From: Chitinophaga dinghuensis
GTDB taxonomy: Bacteria > Bacteroidota > Bacteroidia > Chitinophagales > Chitinophagaceae
DNA: 64,000 nt
NCBI RefSeq assembly: GCF_003259435.1
Contig: NZ_QLMA01000008.1
Coordinates: 124,001 to 188,000, forward strand
Direction: 5' to 3'
This document shows positions 26,822 to 36,600 of this stretch, in pieces (positions within the stretch are counted from its first letter, which is position 1; the number at the start of each line of letters is the position of its first letter). The translations under genes were made by a program, and so were the position numbers. The notes beneath the pieces were generated by a model. It was not told the origin of the DNA. It did no database searches and saw nothing but the letters and a program-made list of their open reading frames with translations.

Positions 26822-29029
26822 ATGATGGGTGCGTTCAAAACATATCGGCAATTGGATAAGATGGACTGTGGTCCAACTTGTTTGAAGATGATTGCCAAAT
26901 ATTATGGCAGGGAATACTCTTTGCAGCAGATTAGAGAATATTGCTTTATAACGAGAGAAGGCGTTAATTTAAAGGGCATCAGTGAGGGGGCAGAGAAGTT
27001 AGGGTTCAGAACCTATGGCGCCAAATTAACTACCGAACACTTGATGAATGAGGTCAAGCCTCCTTGTATATTGCATTGGAACCAGGAACATTTTGTGGTG
27101 CTGCCACCACAACCCAAACGCGTTTCCAGGAAGAAGAAGATCCTGATTGCCGATCCTGCAAGTGGACTGATACAGCTCTCTCAGGACCAGTTTGAAAAAT
27201 CCTGGATTGGCAGCCGGGAAATGGGCATCGCTTTAATTTTTGAAGCCACCAATAACTTATTTGAAGCGGAAGCAAACACGGAGCAAAAGCCAGGCTTAAA
27301 ATTCCTTTTAAGTTATACCAAACCTTTTAAAAGATACCTGGTACAGATATTCCTGGGGATGCTGGTAGGCAGTATGTTATCCCTGGTTTTTCCATTTTTA
27401 ACGCAAAACCTGGTGGATCTGGGGGTAAACGGAAGGAATATAAACTTCGTATACCTGATCCTGTTTGGTCAGCTGGCGCTTTTCCTGGGATCTACTGCCA
27501 TCGAGATTATCCGCAGCTGGTTGCTGTTGCATATGAGCGCACGGATTAATGTGTCTATCATATCCGACTTCCTCATTAAATTGATGAAGCTGCCCATTAA
27601 ATTCTTCGATGCCAAGTTGATTGGCGATATCTCCCAACGCATCAACGATCACACCAGAATAGAACAATTCTTAACCGGTACTTCTCTCAACACGCTGTTT
27701 TCCATGATTAACTTCGTGGTATTCGCGGTCGTGTTGGGGATATACAGCATTCCTATTCTCCTGGTTTTTCTTTTTGCCACTGCTTTGTCGGTCATCTGGA
27801 TACTTGTTTTCATGAAGAAAAACAAGGCGCTGGACTATGAACGATTTAAGCACCTGGCGAATAATCAAAGTAAGCTGATAGAGATCATAACGGGCATGCG
27901 CGATATTAAGCTGAATAATGGCGAATCCAGTAATCGCTGGGAATGGGAACGTATTCAGGCGCAGCTATTCAAGGTGAGCGTTAAAAGTTTGAGTCTCAGC
28001 CAGGTTCAAAATGTAGGGTCTTATTTCTTTGTGCAGCTGAAAAGTATTTTCATTTCGTTTCTGGCCGCCAAAGAAGTGATTGATGGCAAGATTTCCCTCG
28101 GTATGATGCTCAGTATCACTTTTGTGATCGGACAGATGAACGGTCCTATCAATCAGTTATTTCAGTTCCTGAAAAACTACCAGGACGCCAAAATAAGCCT
28201 GGAGCGACTCAGTGAAATACATACTATTCCCAATGAAGAGCAGCTGCAGCAGGAGACGTTATTCCCTGAAGTAGACCAGGATAATGCCCTCTCTCCCGCT
28301 ATTGAAATAAAAAATGTGAGCTTCCGGTATTCCGGGCCGTCTTCACCGTGGGTGATCAAGGACCTCTCGCTCACCATTCCATATGGGAAAGTTACCGCCA
28401 TTGTAGGCTCCAGCGGTAGTGGAAAAACTACGTTGATGAAATTACTGCTGAAGTTCTATGAGCCTACTGCTGGTGAAATTCATATAGATGGTATTGATGC
28501 GGCAAAAATATCTACCAAATGGTGGCGTAATAAATGCGGTGTGGTACTCACAGACGGATTTATTTTCTCCAATACCGTAGAGCGAAATATTGCAGTAGAG
28601 GGAGATGTGAACCAGGAGCGACTGCATCGTTCTATTGAAATAGCGAATATCAGGACTTTCGTGGATAATCTTCCCCTGGGCGTACATACCAAACTAGGGG
28701 CCGCCGGCAATGGTATCAGCTCAGGGCAAAGGCAACGCATACTCATTGCCAGAGCGATCTACAAAAATCCAAAGTTTATTTTCCTGGATGAAGCCACCAA
28801 CACACTGGACGCCAATAACGAAAAAACAATTATGAAAAACCTCCACCAATTCTTTCAAAACAAGACGGTGGTCATTATAGCGCACCGACTCAGTACCGTA
28901 AAGCATGCAGATCAGATCATTGTACTGGAAGATGGAAAAATTGCGGAGGTGGGCAATCATGATGCGTTATCAGCGAGGAAGGGAAAATATTATGAACTGG
29001 TAAAGAATCAACTGGAACTTGGTCAATAA
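26822..29029 (+). CDS. Peptidase C39-containing ABC exporter (LanT/PCAT)
   Basis: A 735-residue bifunctional transporter that removes the leader after GG and exports the peptide. The N-terminal C39 peptidase domain has the catalytic Cys in MDCGPTC (residue 16), His in HWNQEHFVVL (near 90) and Asp in IADPASG (near 110). About six membrane segments span 165-440, including FKRYLVQIFLGMLVGSML (read in part). The nucleotide-binding domain (about 485-735) has Walker A GSSGSGKTT near 529, the signature SSGQRQR, Walker B IFLDEATN and the switch IAHRLS. The inner-membrane location follows from the family. It starts 6 bases after LanB, and its stop almost abuts the HlyD-like gene. It matches the GG leader of the precursor at 20997. 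Confidence 0.95.
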   Translation: MMGAFKTYRQLDKMDCGPTCLKMIAKYYGREYSLQQIREYCFITREGVNLKGISEGAEKLGFRTYGAKLTTEHLMNEVKPPCILHWNQEHFVVLPPQPKRVSRKKKILIADPASGLIQLSQDQFEKSWIGSREMGIALIFEATNNLFEAEANTEQKPGLKFLLSYTKPFKRYLVQIFLGMLVGSMLSLVFPFLTQNLVDLGVNGRNINFVYLILFGQLALFLGSTAIEIIRSWLLLHMSARINVSIISDFLIKLMKLPIKFFDAKLIGDISQRINDHTRIEQFLTGTSLNTLFSMINFVVFAVVLGIYSIPILLVFLFATALSVIWILVFMKKNKALDYERFKHLANNQSKLIEIITGMRDIKLNNGESSNRWEWERIQAQLFKVSVKSLSLSQVQNVGSYFFVQLKSIFISFLAAKEVIDGKISLGMMLSITFVIGQMNGPINQLFQFLKNYQDAKISLERLSEIHTIPNEEQLQQETLFPEVDQDNALSPAIEIKNVSFRYSGPSSPWVIKDLSLTIPYGKVTAIVGSSGSGKTTLMKLLLKFYEPTAGEIHIDGIDAAKISTKWWRNKCGVVLTDGFIFSNTVERNIAVEGDVNQERLHRSIEIANIRTFVDNLPLGVHTKLGAAGNGISSGQRQRILIARAIYKNPKFIFLDEATNTLDANNEKTIMKNLHQFFQNKTVVIIAHRLSTVKHADQIIVLEDGKIAEVGNHDALSARKGKYYELVKNQLELGQ

Positions 29030-29030
29030 T

Positions 29031-29942
29031 ATGCAAAACAACTTTGAACATATCGCTTCTCAACAGCCGGATTATTACGATGATGTAAACGAAGATATCA
29101 TTGGCAGACCACCCCGGAAAATCCTGTTATGGGCCAATCTCATTATTGGCGCAATATTCCTTTGCTTCTTTGTTGCCAGTATTTTCATCAAATCGCCTTA
29201 TAAAATTAATAGTCCGGTGGATATCTTCTATTCCAAACAACCGGTGAATATTGATGGCGCTTCCAGTAGCAGCGATATTTCTTTATTAGTGAAAGATAAT
29301 GCCACCATTCGTAAAGGGATGCCAATAGCTAACTTAGACAGGGACATCAGTTATACTAGCCTACTACAGTTGAAATCCAGCTTGATGTCTGGCGACTTTT
29401 CACAAGTGATTCCTGATAGTCTGGGTAAATTCGGTACTGCCTATACACGCCTTCGCTCCATGCATCCTGCCCATTTGCAGGCTGCGGAGAAAGACAGTCT
29501 CCTTGCCAGTATATCCGCTTGGGAAAAGCATTACCTGATATGCAGTCCTGTTGCTGGCAGAATTGCCTTTAATACGGTCTATGATAATCCATCATCCAAT
29601 TCTGGTCATTTAGGAAGGATTTTGCCTGAAAATGGCACTTTTACTGCATATTCCTGGATTACGCAGCATGATTTAACGAAAATCAAAGTGGGACAGAAAG
29701 TACAAATAAAGCTGGATCAATTTCCTGTGGAAGAATATGGATATATACTGGGCAGTGTGGAGGCGAAGTTAAATGGGAAGAAAGACAATTTATATTTGAT
29801 CCGTATTTCCTTGCTGAATGGTTTAGTGACAGATAAAGGGCTAAAAATTGACACCACCTATCAATTACAAGGGCATGGAGAGATCATTGTGTATGAGAAA
29901 AGCTTGCTCAATACGTTCATAGGAAAAAACCGGATTTTTTAA
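29031..29942 (+). CDS. HlyD/membrane-fusion-like periplasmic adaptor
   Basis: About 303 residues; ATG at 29031 was preferred to an in-frame TTG at 29019 that would overlap the exporter. One membrane anchor (ILLWANLIIGAIFLCFFVAS) lies near residues 32-52 after a short cytoplasmic tail. The rest is periplasmic: a short lipoyl-like part (DGASSSSDISLLVKDNATIRKG), a helical stretch, then LICSPVAGRIAFNTV and QKVQIKLDQFPVEEYGYILGSV, which is typical for HlyD-type adaptors. It is shorter than most HlyD proteins, with a very reduced coiled-coil hairpin. It would link the C39 exporter to an outer-membrane channel; no TolC homologue lies in the operon. Confidence 0.85.
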   Translation: MQNNFEHIASQQPDYYDDVNEDIIGRPPRKILLWANLIIGAIFLCFFVASIFIKSPYKINSPVDIFYSKQPVNIDGASSSSDISLLVKDNATIRKGMPIANLDRDISYTSLLQLKSSLMSGDFSQVIPDSLGKFGTAYTRLRSMHPAHLQAAEKDSLLASISAWEKHYLICSPVAGRIAFNTVYDNPSSNSGHLGRILPENGTFTAYSWITQHDLTKIKVGQKVQIKLDQFPVEEYGYILGSVEAKLNGKKDNLYLIRISLLNGLVTDKGLKIDTTYQLQGHGEIIVYEKSLLNTFIGKNRIF

Positions 29943-29959
29943 TTTTCATCCTGCATAAA

Positions 29960-30493
29960 ATGCTCGACCTGCTTACAGATGAATTTGGGGCGCTAGCCGA
30001 AGAATTGCTGGAAAACTGCCGGCAGCAAGGTATCATCATGGTGCCTTATGAAAAGCTGCGCACGCCTGCAGTGCAGGCCAATCACTGGAAAGCCGGACGG
30101 AGCGCGGCCGATATCCATGATACCCGGAAGCGTTTACTACAGCAGGATTGTCAATTTCTGCTGGAATGCATTGATAAGGCCACGCCGCAGCAACGCCATC
30201 AGTCACTGACGAATGCTTTGCCTGGATGTTCCTGGCATCAATGGGGAGAAGCGATGGATTGCTATTGGTCGCTTAATGGCCGTGACATATGGGATATTGC
30301 CTATCTGGATGCGGATAACAGGAATGGTTACAAAGTATATGCAACGGAAGCACGAAAGCTGGGATTGGAAGCGGGCTATTTCTGGGACAGTATTCAGGAT
30401 GGTGTACATGTTCAGTTAAGGAAAGAGGCCTCTCCGCTGGTCTGCTATTCCCTGAAAATGATCAATGACGTAATGGAAGAATATTTCTCCTAA
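29960..30493 (+). CDS. M15-family peptidoglycan peptidase-like protein
   Basis: A 177-residue protein with the metal-site pattern of M15 (D-Ala-D-Ala carboxypeptidase / L-Ala-D-Glu endopeptidase, endolysin type). It shows LTNALPGCSWHQWGEAMD near residues 84-100, supplying His and Asp in an HxxxxxxD arrangement, and DGVHVQL near 147-152, supplying the second His with an Asp three residues before it. The final residues of the usual WD..F.DxPHFQ motif are altered (FWDSIQDGVHVQ), and no signal peptide is seen. Expected chemistry is cleavage in the peptide stem of peptidoglycan. Being leaderless, it would stay in the cytoplasm unless exported by another route, so it could act on precursors or on the lanthipeptide. 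It lies 17 bases after the HlyD-like gene, inside the operon. Confidence 0.75.
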   Translation: MLDLLTDEFGALAEELLENCRQQGIIMVPYEKLRTPAVQANHWKAGRSAADIHDTRKRLLQQDCQFLLECIDKATPQQRHQSLTNALPGCSWHQWGEAMDCYWSLNGRDIWDIAYLDADNRNGYKVYATEARKLGLEAGYFWDSIQDGVHVQLRKEASPLVCYSLKMINDVMEEYFS

Positions 30494-30511
30494 TCTACAA
30501 ACTAATGTATC

Positions 30512-31759
30512 ATGGCGCCTATGCATCCTATCCCGGTATTTGCTATTAACCTGAAGAAAAGGCCAGAGCGTAAAGCACATACCATTGCTGAATTTACCGG
30601 CAGAGATGAGTTTCAACTGCAGGTAGTAGAAGCCATTGAAGAAACGAATGGCAGAATGGGATTATGGAAGACCATACGACAGGTGGTAAGTCATATGAAA
30701 GCCATGGATATGGCGTATGGAATTATTTGTGAAGACGACCATTACTTTACAGACGATTACTCCACTGCGTTATTGTTGGATACCATTCAGCAATGCCAGC
30801 TACTACAAGCCGATGCCCTTCTGGGTGGGGTTAGCTGGTTTCAAGGCTTCGTTCCTGTAACAGAAAATCTATGTTGGACAGAGCGGTTTACCGGATTACA
30901 ATTTTGTGTGGTATTCCATAAATTCTTTGATCAAATTTTGGACGCCGTTTTTTCAGAACGAGATGCCGCTGATTTAAAGTTTTGGGAGCTATCCGAAAAA
31001 ATATTCCTTTTGCATCCTTTTATTTCCAAACAAAAGGAGTTTGGCTATTCAGATACTACGGAAAGAAATAATGAAGCGGGCGTTGTGACACGGCATTTTG
31101 ACCGGATTTCTGCGGAGATTGCCAGTATTGCTTCCATAAGTGCCTACTATCAAGATATAGTAAAAACGCAGCCGTCGGGGAGACAACCCTCTTTCGAATT
31201 GCCCGTGCTCACCATAGCCGCGCTTTCAGCAACTGCCGCTATGGAAGAATATCCTGCATATATCAGGAATCTGAATACTATTGGCGCGGCGGCGCCATTG
31301 TCTGCATTGCATCAGTATATACAGCAGGCCGTTCAGCTGGAACTGGATTTTTTTATCATTGCAAGAGAAAGATTTAGTTTACTGACCACATCTGAATTAG
31401 CGTATTTAATGACGAATATCAGAGGGGCGATGGAGGATGGAGCGGATTGTTTGTGTATTGGATGTGACGACTTTGGCCAATCGTTCCCTATTACCAGCCA
31501 TCGTTTTTGGGTAAGTTCATTCTCACGGTCTTCCCTATTGGTGATATTCCCTTCCTTCTATCCGACTATGCTGCAAATCGCAGAAAATATTACGCCGGAA
31601 AACCTGGATTATCTTTTGTCCAAACAGACGATCTATAAAATGCTGTTGGCGCCTATGTCTCCCGGAAAAGAGGACAGAAAAGGAGCCGCCAGGATACAGG
31701 TCATACAACGAGCCTATGATCAACTAGTTGTTTTTAAAGAAAAAATATCCCACCGATGA
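30512..31759 (+). CDS. GT25-like glycosyltransferase with a second glycosyltransferase-like half
   Basis: A 415-residue protein. The start resembles GT25 (LPS/collagen-type galactosyltransferases): IPVFAINLKKRPERK, then a GLWKTIRQVVSHMKAM segment and ICEDDHYF near residue 74, where the acidic cluster corresponds to the EDD nucleotide-sugar/metal site. Around residue 225 a second, differently organised half begins. It contains DFFIIARERFSLL and GADCLCIGCDDFG near 316, which again looks like an acidic GT-A site. No membrane segment or signal is visible. Possible roles are glycosylation of the lanthipeptide or modification of a cell-envelope acceptor; the sequence does not decide. Its last four bases overlap the start of the next gene (ATGA), so the two are translationally coupled. 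Confidence 0.7.
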   Translation: MAPMHPIPVFAINLKKRPERKAHTIAEFTGRDEFQLQVVEAIEETNGRMGLWKTIRQVVSHMKAMDMAYGIICEDDHYFTDDYSTALLLDTIQQCQLLQADALLGGVSWFQGFVPVTENLCWTERFTGLQFCVVFHKFFDQILDAVFSERDAADLKFWELSEKIFLLHPFISKQKEFGYSDTTERNNEAGVVTRHFDRISAEIASIASISAYYQDIVKTQPSGRQPSFELPVLTIAALSATAAMEEYPAYIRNLNTIGAAAPLSALHQYIQQAVQLELDFFIIARERFSLLTTSELAYLMTNIRGAMEDGADCLCIGCDDFGQSFPITSHRFWVSSFSRSSLLVIFPSFYPTMLQIAENITPENLDYLLSKQTIYKMLLAPMSPGKEDRKGAARIQVIQRAYDQLVVFKEKISHR

Positions 31760-33471
31760 AAGTACTGGCATCTCTGTTTCGAAAGATTATTCATCAACGG
31801 ATTCCTTCCCGACTGCAATTCAACTACCAGGAGATCAGTTTTCGTTTTCCCCGAAAGGTAACAATGCGGGGAATCAGTTTTTCTTTTGGTGGGAAACATG
31901 TGAATATGGACCAAGTGGAGATAACCGTCAATAATCCGCTATTATTACTGCTGGCGAGGAAGCGGTTCCTCATTGTAAGTGTAAAATGCGGGATAGCGGA
32001 TGTATTACAGCAACCGTCTCAACAAGCGACAGCTGCAGATCCGCAGCCTGCGCATCTCCCGAAAAAAAATTATATTAGATTCATTCATATCTATTTAAAT
32101 CGATTTTTTCAGCAATCTACAGTTATTGCATTTCAGCGTATCACCTGGAAACATTTTGTGTTGCAGGATGTGGTATTTAGTGCGCAGCAGGTACAGTTTA
32201 ACTTTCAGTTTAGGAGTGAAAAGATGCAGTTTCGGGGTGAGCTGACTCCATCGGATAATGAGATCAGTATAAAAGGACATGCAGCGATTCAAGGCAGCAG
32301 GCTGAATGTGGAAAGTATAGATATTACGGGCCGCGTAACTCATAGTAATGAGGAGCTGTTAATACATTATTCGCTGGATGGAAAGTCCTTCTTATGCAAT
32401 ACCCGTAAGATCTCACCAATCCCAGTATCTGTTGCAGGTTTTCAAGTGACGGATCAAATAAAAATCAATCAGACTACTGTAGAGAATGATATGGATATAG
32501 CGATTGGCGATATGCCTTTCAAAATAGCTAATACGCTGACCTATGACCTGTCCAAAGTGTTAAATATCGTTGTTGCTACCCGGCTGGACAAACATACGAT
32601 GGCCTGGCTCTTCCCTTATCTGGTCACCGATATTAAAAGTATACAGAGTGAGGGCGGGATCACCATCATTACTAATCTGGGTCTGAATTTAGACAATGTA
32701 TTCGGGCATAAATTTGATGTGTTTGTGCAGGACTATGACTTCATGGCAAGCGATCTGACGGTTTTAAAATTGGACCAGTTAAACTATCCTTTCACGCAGA
32801 TGGCTTATAAAGATGGACTGGCTGTCAGAAAGCTGCGTGTAAAAAATGGATACTTTGATAAATATGAAAATACAGACGGGTACCAACTGTTAAGAAGGAT
32901 TATTGTATTCTGCGAGGATCGGGCATTCTTACAGCATAAAGGGGTAGCTCCTTATTTCATTGGTAAGGCCATCGTGACTAATATAAAAGAGAAAAAATTC
33001 TCTCGTGGTGGCAGCACGATTACAATGCAAGTGATCAGGAACCTGTTCCTTTCAGCGGATAAATCTTTGATAAGAAAAGTGGAGGAGGTTGTACTCAGCT
33101 TGCTATTGGAAAATCATGCGGGTATTTCCAAATCTCGTATACTGGATATCTATCTACAGATTGTAGAGTTGGGGCCTAATATTTATGGCGTAAAAGAAGG
33201 TGCGAATTATTATTTCGGGAAGCAGTTGCATGAGCTAAATCTTGTCGATTGTGTTGTATTGACTTATATTTTACCCCGCCCGGTTTTCTTTAATGACGCG
33301 TTGTTGATCCGATCCAGTCAGTTACAAAAGAACTTATCGACCTATTGCAGGAATGTGTCTCTTTTTTTGAAAGAGTATGGCATTCTTACGGACGAGACGT
33401 ATGACAGTTTGTTGAGAGAGGTGGTATTTTCTAAGAGATGGGATAATTATACCATCACATTTGGTAAGTAG
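31756..33471 (+). CDS. GT51 peptidoglycan glycosyltransferase fused to an unknown N-terminal region
   Basis: A 571-residue protein. The C-terminal part (about residues 370-540) is a GT51 domain, which polymerises lipid II into glycan. The catalytic Glu motif CEDRAFLQHKG is near 387, GGSTITMQVIRNLFL near 418 and the second Glu region RKVEEVVLSLLLE follows. ILDIYLQIVELG and YGVKEGANYYFGKQL then complete the family pattern. No transpeptidase domain follows. The first 350 residues are beta-rich and AsmA-like in feel (HAAIQGSRLNVESIDITG-type strands) but not recognised with confidence. There is no clear N-terminal membrane anchor, which is unusual for GT51. Genes for lipid II enzymes in a lanthipeptide operon hint at self-protection or a wall-directed role. 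Confidence 0.85.
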   Translation: MKVLASLFRKIIHQRIPSRLQFNYQEISFRFPRKVTMRGISFSFGGKHVNMDQVEITVNNPLLLLLARKRFLIVSVKCGIADVLQQPSQQATAADPQPAHLPKKNYIRFIHIYLNRFFQQSTVIAFQRITWKHFVLQDVVFSAQQVQFNFQFRSEKMQFRGELTPSDNEISIKGHAAIQGSRLNVESIDITGRVTHSNEELLIHYSLDGKSFLCNTRKISPIPVSVAGFQVTDQIKINQTTVENDMDIAIGDMPFKIANTLTYDLSKVLNIVVATRLDKHTMAWLFPYLVTDIKSIQSEGGITIITNLGLNLDNVFGHKFDVFVQDYDFMASDLTVLKLDQLNYPFTQMAYKDGLAVRKLRVKNGYFDKYENTDGYQLLRRIIVFCEDRAFLQHKGVAPYFIGKAIVTNIKEKKFSRGGSTITMQVIRNLFLSADKSLIRKVEEVVLSLLLENHAGISKSRILDIYLQIVELGPNIYGVKEGANYYFGKQLHELNLVDCVVLTYILPRPVFFNDALLIRSSQLQKNLSTYCRNVSLFLKEYGILTDETYDSLLREVVFSKRWDNYTITFGK

Positions 33472-33504
33472 CGCAATGATAAATAAAAAGCGCTAAAACA
33501 TAAA

Positions 33505-33531
33505 AATCCTGGCTAAAACAGCCAGGATTTA
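33505..33531. terminator. Bidirectional hairpin between the lanthipeptide operon and the NRPS
   Basis: A perfect 11-bp stem (33505-33515 with 33521-33531, loop AAAAC). The minus strand has a T-rich tail (TTTTTATGTTTT), so it serves best as the NRPS terminator; on the + strand it lies 34 bases after the GT51 stop. Confidence 0.8.
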
Positions 33532-33534
33532 TGC

Positions 33535-33578
33535 AGGTATCGAGTGAGAGGTTGTTTCCTCTCTCACCCGATACCTGG
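33535..33578. terminator. Second, long hairpin at the operon-NRPS junction
   Basis: Outer arms CAGGTATCG (33535-33543) and CGATACCTG (33570-33578) are perfect; inner arms GTGAGAG (33545-33551) and CTCTCAC (33562-33568) extend the stem with a single A opposite C. It has no T tail on the + strand. Together with the neighbouring hairpin it isolates the two convergent clusters. Confidence 0.55.
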
Positions 33579-33613
33579 TAAAATTTAAGCCCATCTGTCC
33601 TTTACAGAAGGTC

Positions 33614-36600
33614 TCAGTAAGGTTTCAGCGCAGCCATCTTCTTACGAACAGGTTCAAAGAAGCCTACTTCCACCGCATAGTTAATCATCAGATGGACTTT
33701 TTCCTCATCTATGTAAGACCATTTGAACTTCATTTTTTTCAGGATAGCATTCGTTGCCTCATAACATACCTGATAGGGATGTCCTATGTCCTGTTTATCG
33801 TCTCCAAACAGGTCTGCTTGCAGGAACAGCCGGTCTATCAGGTCTTTCTTAGTACTGTAGGATTGCAACATTTTCTCCAGATAGGTATACACATTTGTAA
33901 GTTCCATATCGTATCCATAGCTGTTCAGATAAGCCACAAATTCAGTGGCGGAGAGCAAGTGTGGATTACGAATGTGATAATTCCTGTTCAGTAATGCCGG
34001 TTTGTCAAAAATCTGGAGTATGGCCGCAGACACCTCGTCTATATTAGATAATTCCAACTCACTGAATTCCTCCGGCATTACATGGAAGGAAATAAACCCT
34101 TTGATCTGGTTATAGAAAGCATTATTGTCGATATTCTCCTGGAACTTACCGGTGGCGGAATGGAATGAAAGGTGGCCTACGCGGTAAATATTCACCTCAA
34201 TACCTTCTGCCCTGGCAGCATCCAGCAAGCGTTCTGCCTCCAGTTTACTCTTCGCATAGAAGTTTGGTACTTCCTGGCCTTTGAATAAATCGGATTCTGT
34301 ATACAGATAATCGGCGTTATCTTTTTCTGCCATACCTGCAACACTCGTTGTAGAGATGTGATGGATCACCTTTTTTCTTCCTGTTTTGCAGTAATCCAGT
34401 ATTGTTTGTACGGAGAGGGTGTTTACCGCTTCAAACTCGCTATAGCTACCATAGTGTTTTACATTAGCGGCCGTATTCAGGATACAATCCGTATCGGCCA
34501 TCAGCGCTTCAAACGTGGCGGCATGCATTCCCAGCTGTGGTAAAGCGATATCTCCTTTCCATACGCTCAGCATGGCATGGTCTTTAGGTAATGGCGTACC
34601 AAAGTAAAAAGCATACTTCTCCGACAGTCGGTTAAAGGCCGCTTCATCGCTCTCTGCCCGTACCAACACATGTACTGGCGTATCATTTCTCTGCAGCAGG
34701 TCATACAATAAGTGAATACCCAGATAACCGGTTGCTCCCAGTAGCAGGATCTGCTGATAAGTAGTGGTACGGTTGACATCCAGCTGTTGCCATGCTTTCA
34801 CTTCTTCCAGATATGGGCGTTGTTGTTCTGCCAACAGCTGCTGCATATGCACAGCCTGCGCCTGCATCGCTTCCTGATCCACCAGTGCCGGATCAAACCT
34901 GGACATTAATTCCGCCAGTTTATTTTTGAAGTGATTCTTTTCATAAATCACATATTTAGAGATACCGGCAATGGTAGGATGCTGAAAGAGGTCATTGATA
35001 GAAACCTGGAAATCCACCTTCATCCTGGCAATCAACCGGATGGCGGTGATAGAGTTCCCTCCTGCCGAGAAGAAATTATCGTGTATGCCTAACTGTGGTA
35101 AGTTCAGCACCTCCTTCCAGATTTCCAGCAGGCGCTCTTCTATCTCATTTGCAGGGCCTGCATCCTGGTGCTGATCGGCGAGTATTAAGGAATCAGGGGA
35201 AGGTAATCCTTTCCTGTCTATCTTACCATTAGGCGTCAGCGGGAAGGACTCCATCGGAATCATCACCGGGGGCACCATAAAATCGGGCAGTTTGGTTTTC
35301 AGATAAGCGACGATGGCTTCTTTATTGAACTCCTGCTGCGGTATTACGTAAGCCACGAGGAGTTTATTATCATGTTCTCCTCCTTTCACTACTACCACTG
35401 CTTGTTTAACATGGTCACATTCCTGTAGCACATTTTCTATTTCACCCAATTCAATGCGGTATCCGCGCACTTTCACCTGTTCATCGATTCGTCCCATGTA
35501 CTCAATACTTCCATCCGGCAACCAGCGGCCCAGATCGCCGGTACGGTACATACGGGTTTCTCCGTCTTCTGCAAATGGATTGATGACAAACTTTTCCTGC
35601 GTAAGCTCCGGCCGATTGAGATAACCACGGGCCACCCCGATACCACTTACACAAATCTCTCCCGCTACACCTATCGGACATAATCCGCCATGGACATCCT
35701 GGATATATACCTGTATATTAGCCACCGGCTTACCAATGACTACAACCCCATCTTCCCGGATAGGGTCAGTGGATAAGGTGGTACAGATACTGTTTTCCGT
35801 AGGGCCGTAAGCGTTCATCAATTGCACGCCTCTGGACTGCAAATATCTTCCATCTTCCCTGTTTAGCGGCTCTCCGCAGGATACAATGGTTTTCACCCTG
35901 TCCAGCATTTCTTTCATGCTGTGCAGATAAGATGGCGGTAAAAATAATACATCCACTTTCCGTTTACTGATCAGGGTAGCAAATCCGGCAGAGGACATCA
36001 GGTCTTCCTTACGTGGCAGCACCAATGCTGCGCCATGTGACAAAGAGGTGAATATCTCAATACAGGAAGCATCAAAGCCGAAAGAGGCAAACTGCAAGAA
36101 ACGGCTTCCCGCTTCTATTTGCAATTGTCGTTGCAGATCGTACACCAGGTTTACTACCCCTCTATGCTCTACCAATACGCCTTTGGGTTTGCCGGTAGAA
36201 CCGGAAGTAAAGATGACGTAGGCCAGATCATTGGCGGTAGGACTATCTGCCAACGCTGTTACGGGGTAACCTGCGAACAGATCTGCATTTGTCACCATTA
36301 CCAGTTCTATGCCTGTTGCAACGGCGCCAAGTCTTTCACTTACAGCAGGACTGCTAACCATGATGGTCGCGGCGGTATCCTCCAGGATATATTTTATTCT
36401 TTCTGCCGGATACTCCATGTCAATAGGTACATAAGCGCCACCAGCCTTCAGGATACCATATATGGCGATGATCATCTCCGCAGAGCGTTCAATGCATAAA
36501 GGCACCAGCGTATCTCTGCCAACACCCTTATCACGCAGATAGTGCGCAAACTGGTTAGCGCGTTCATCCAGCTCTTTGTAGGTTAATGTGATATTGTCTA

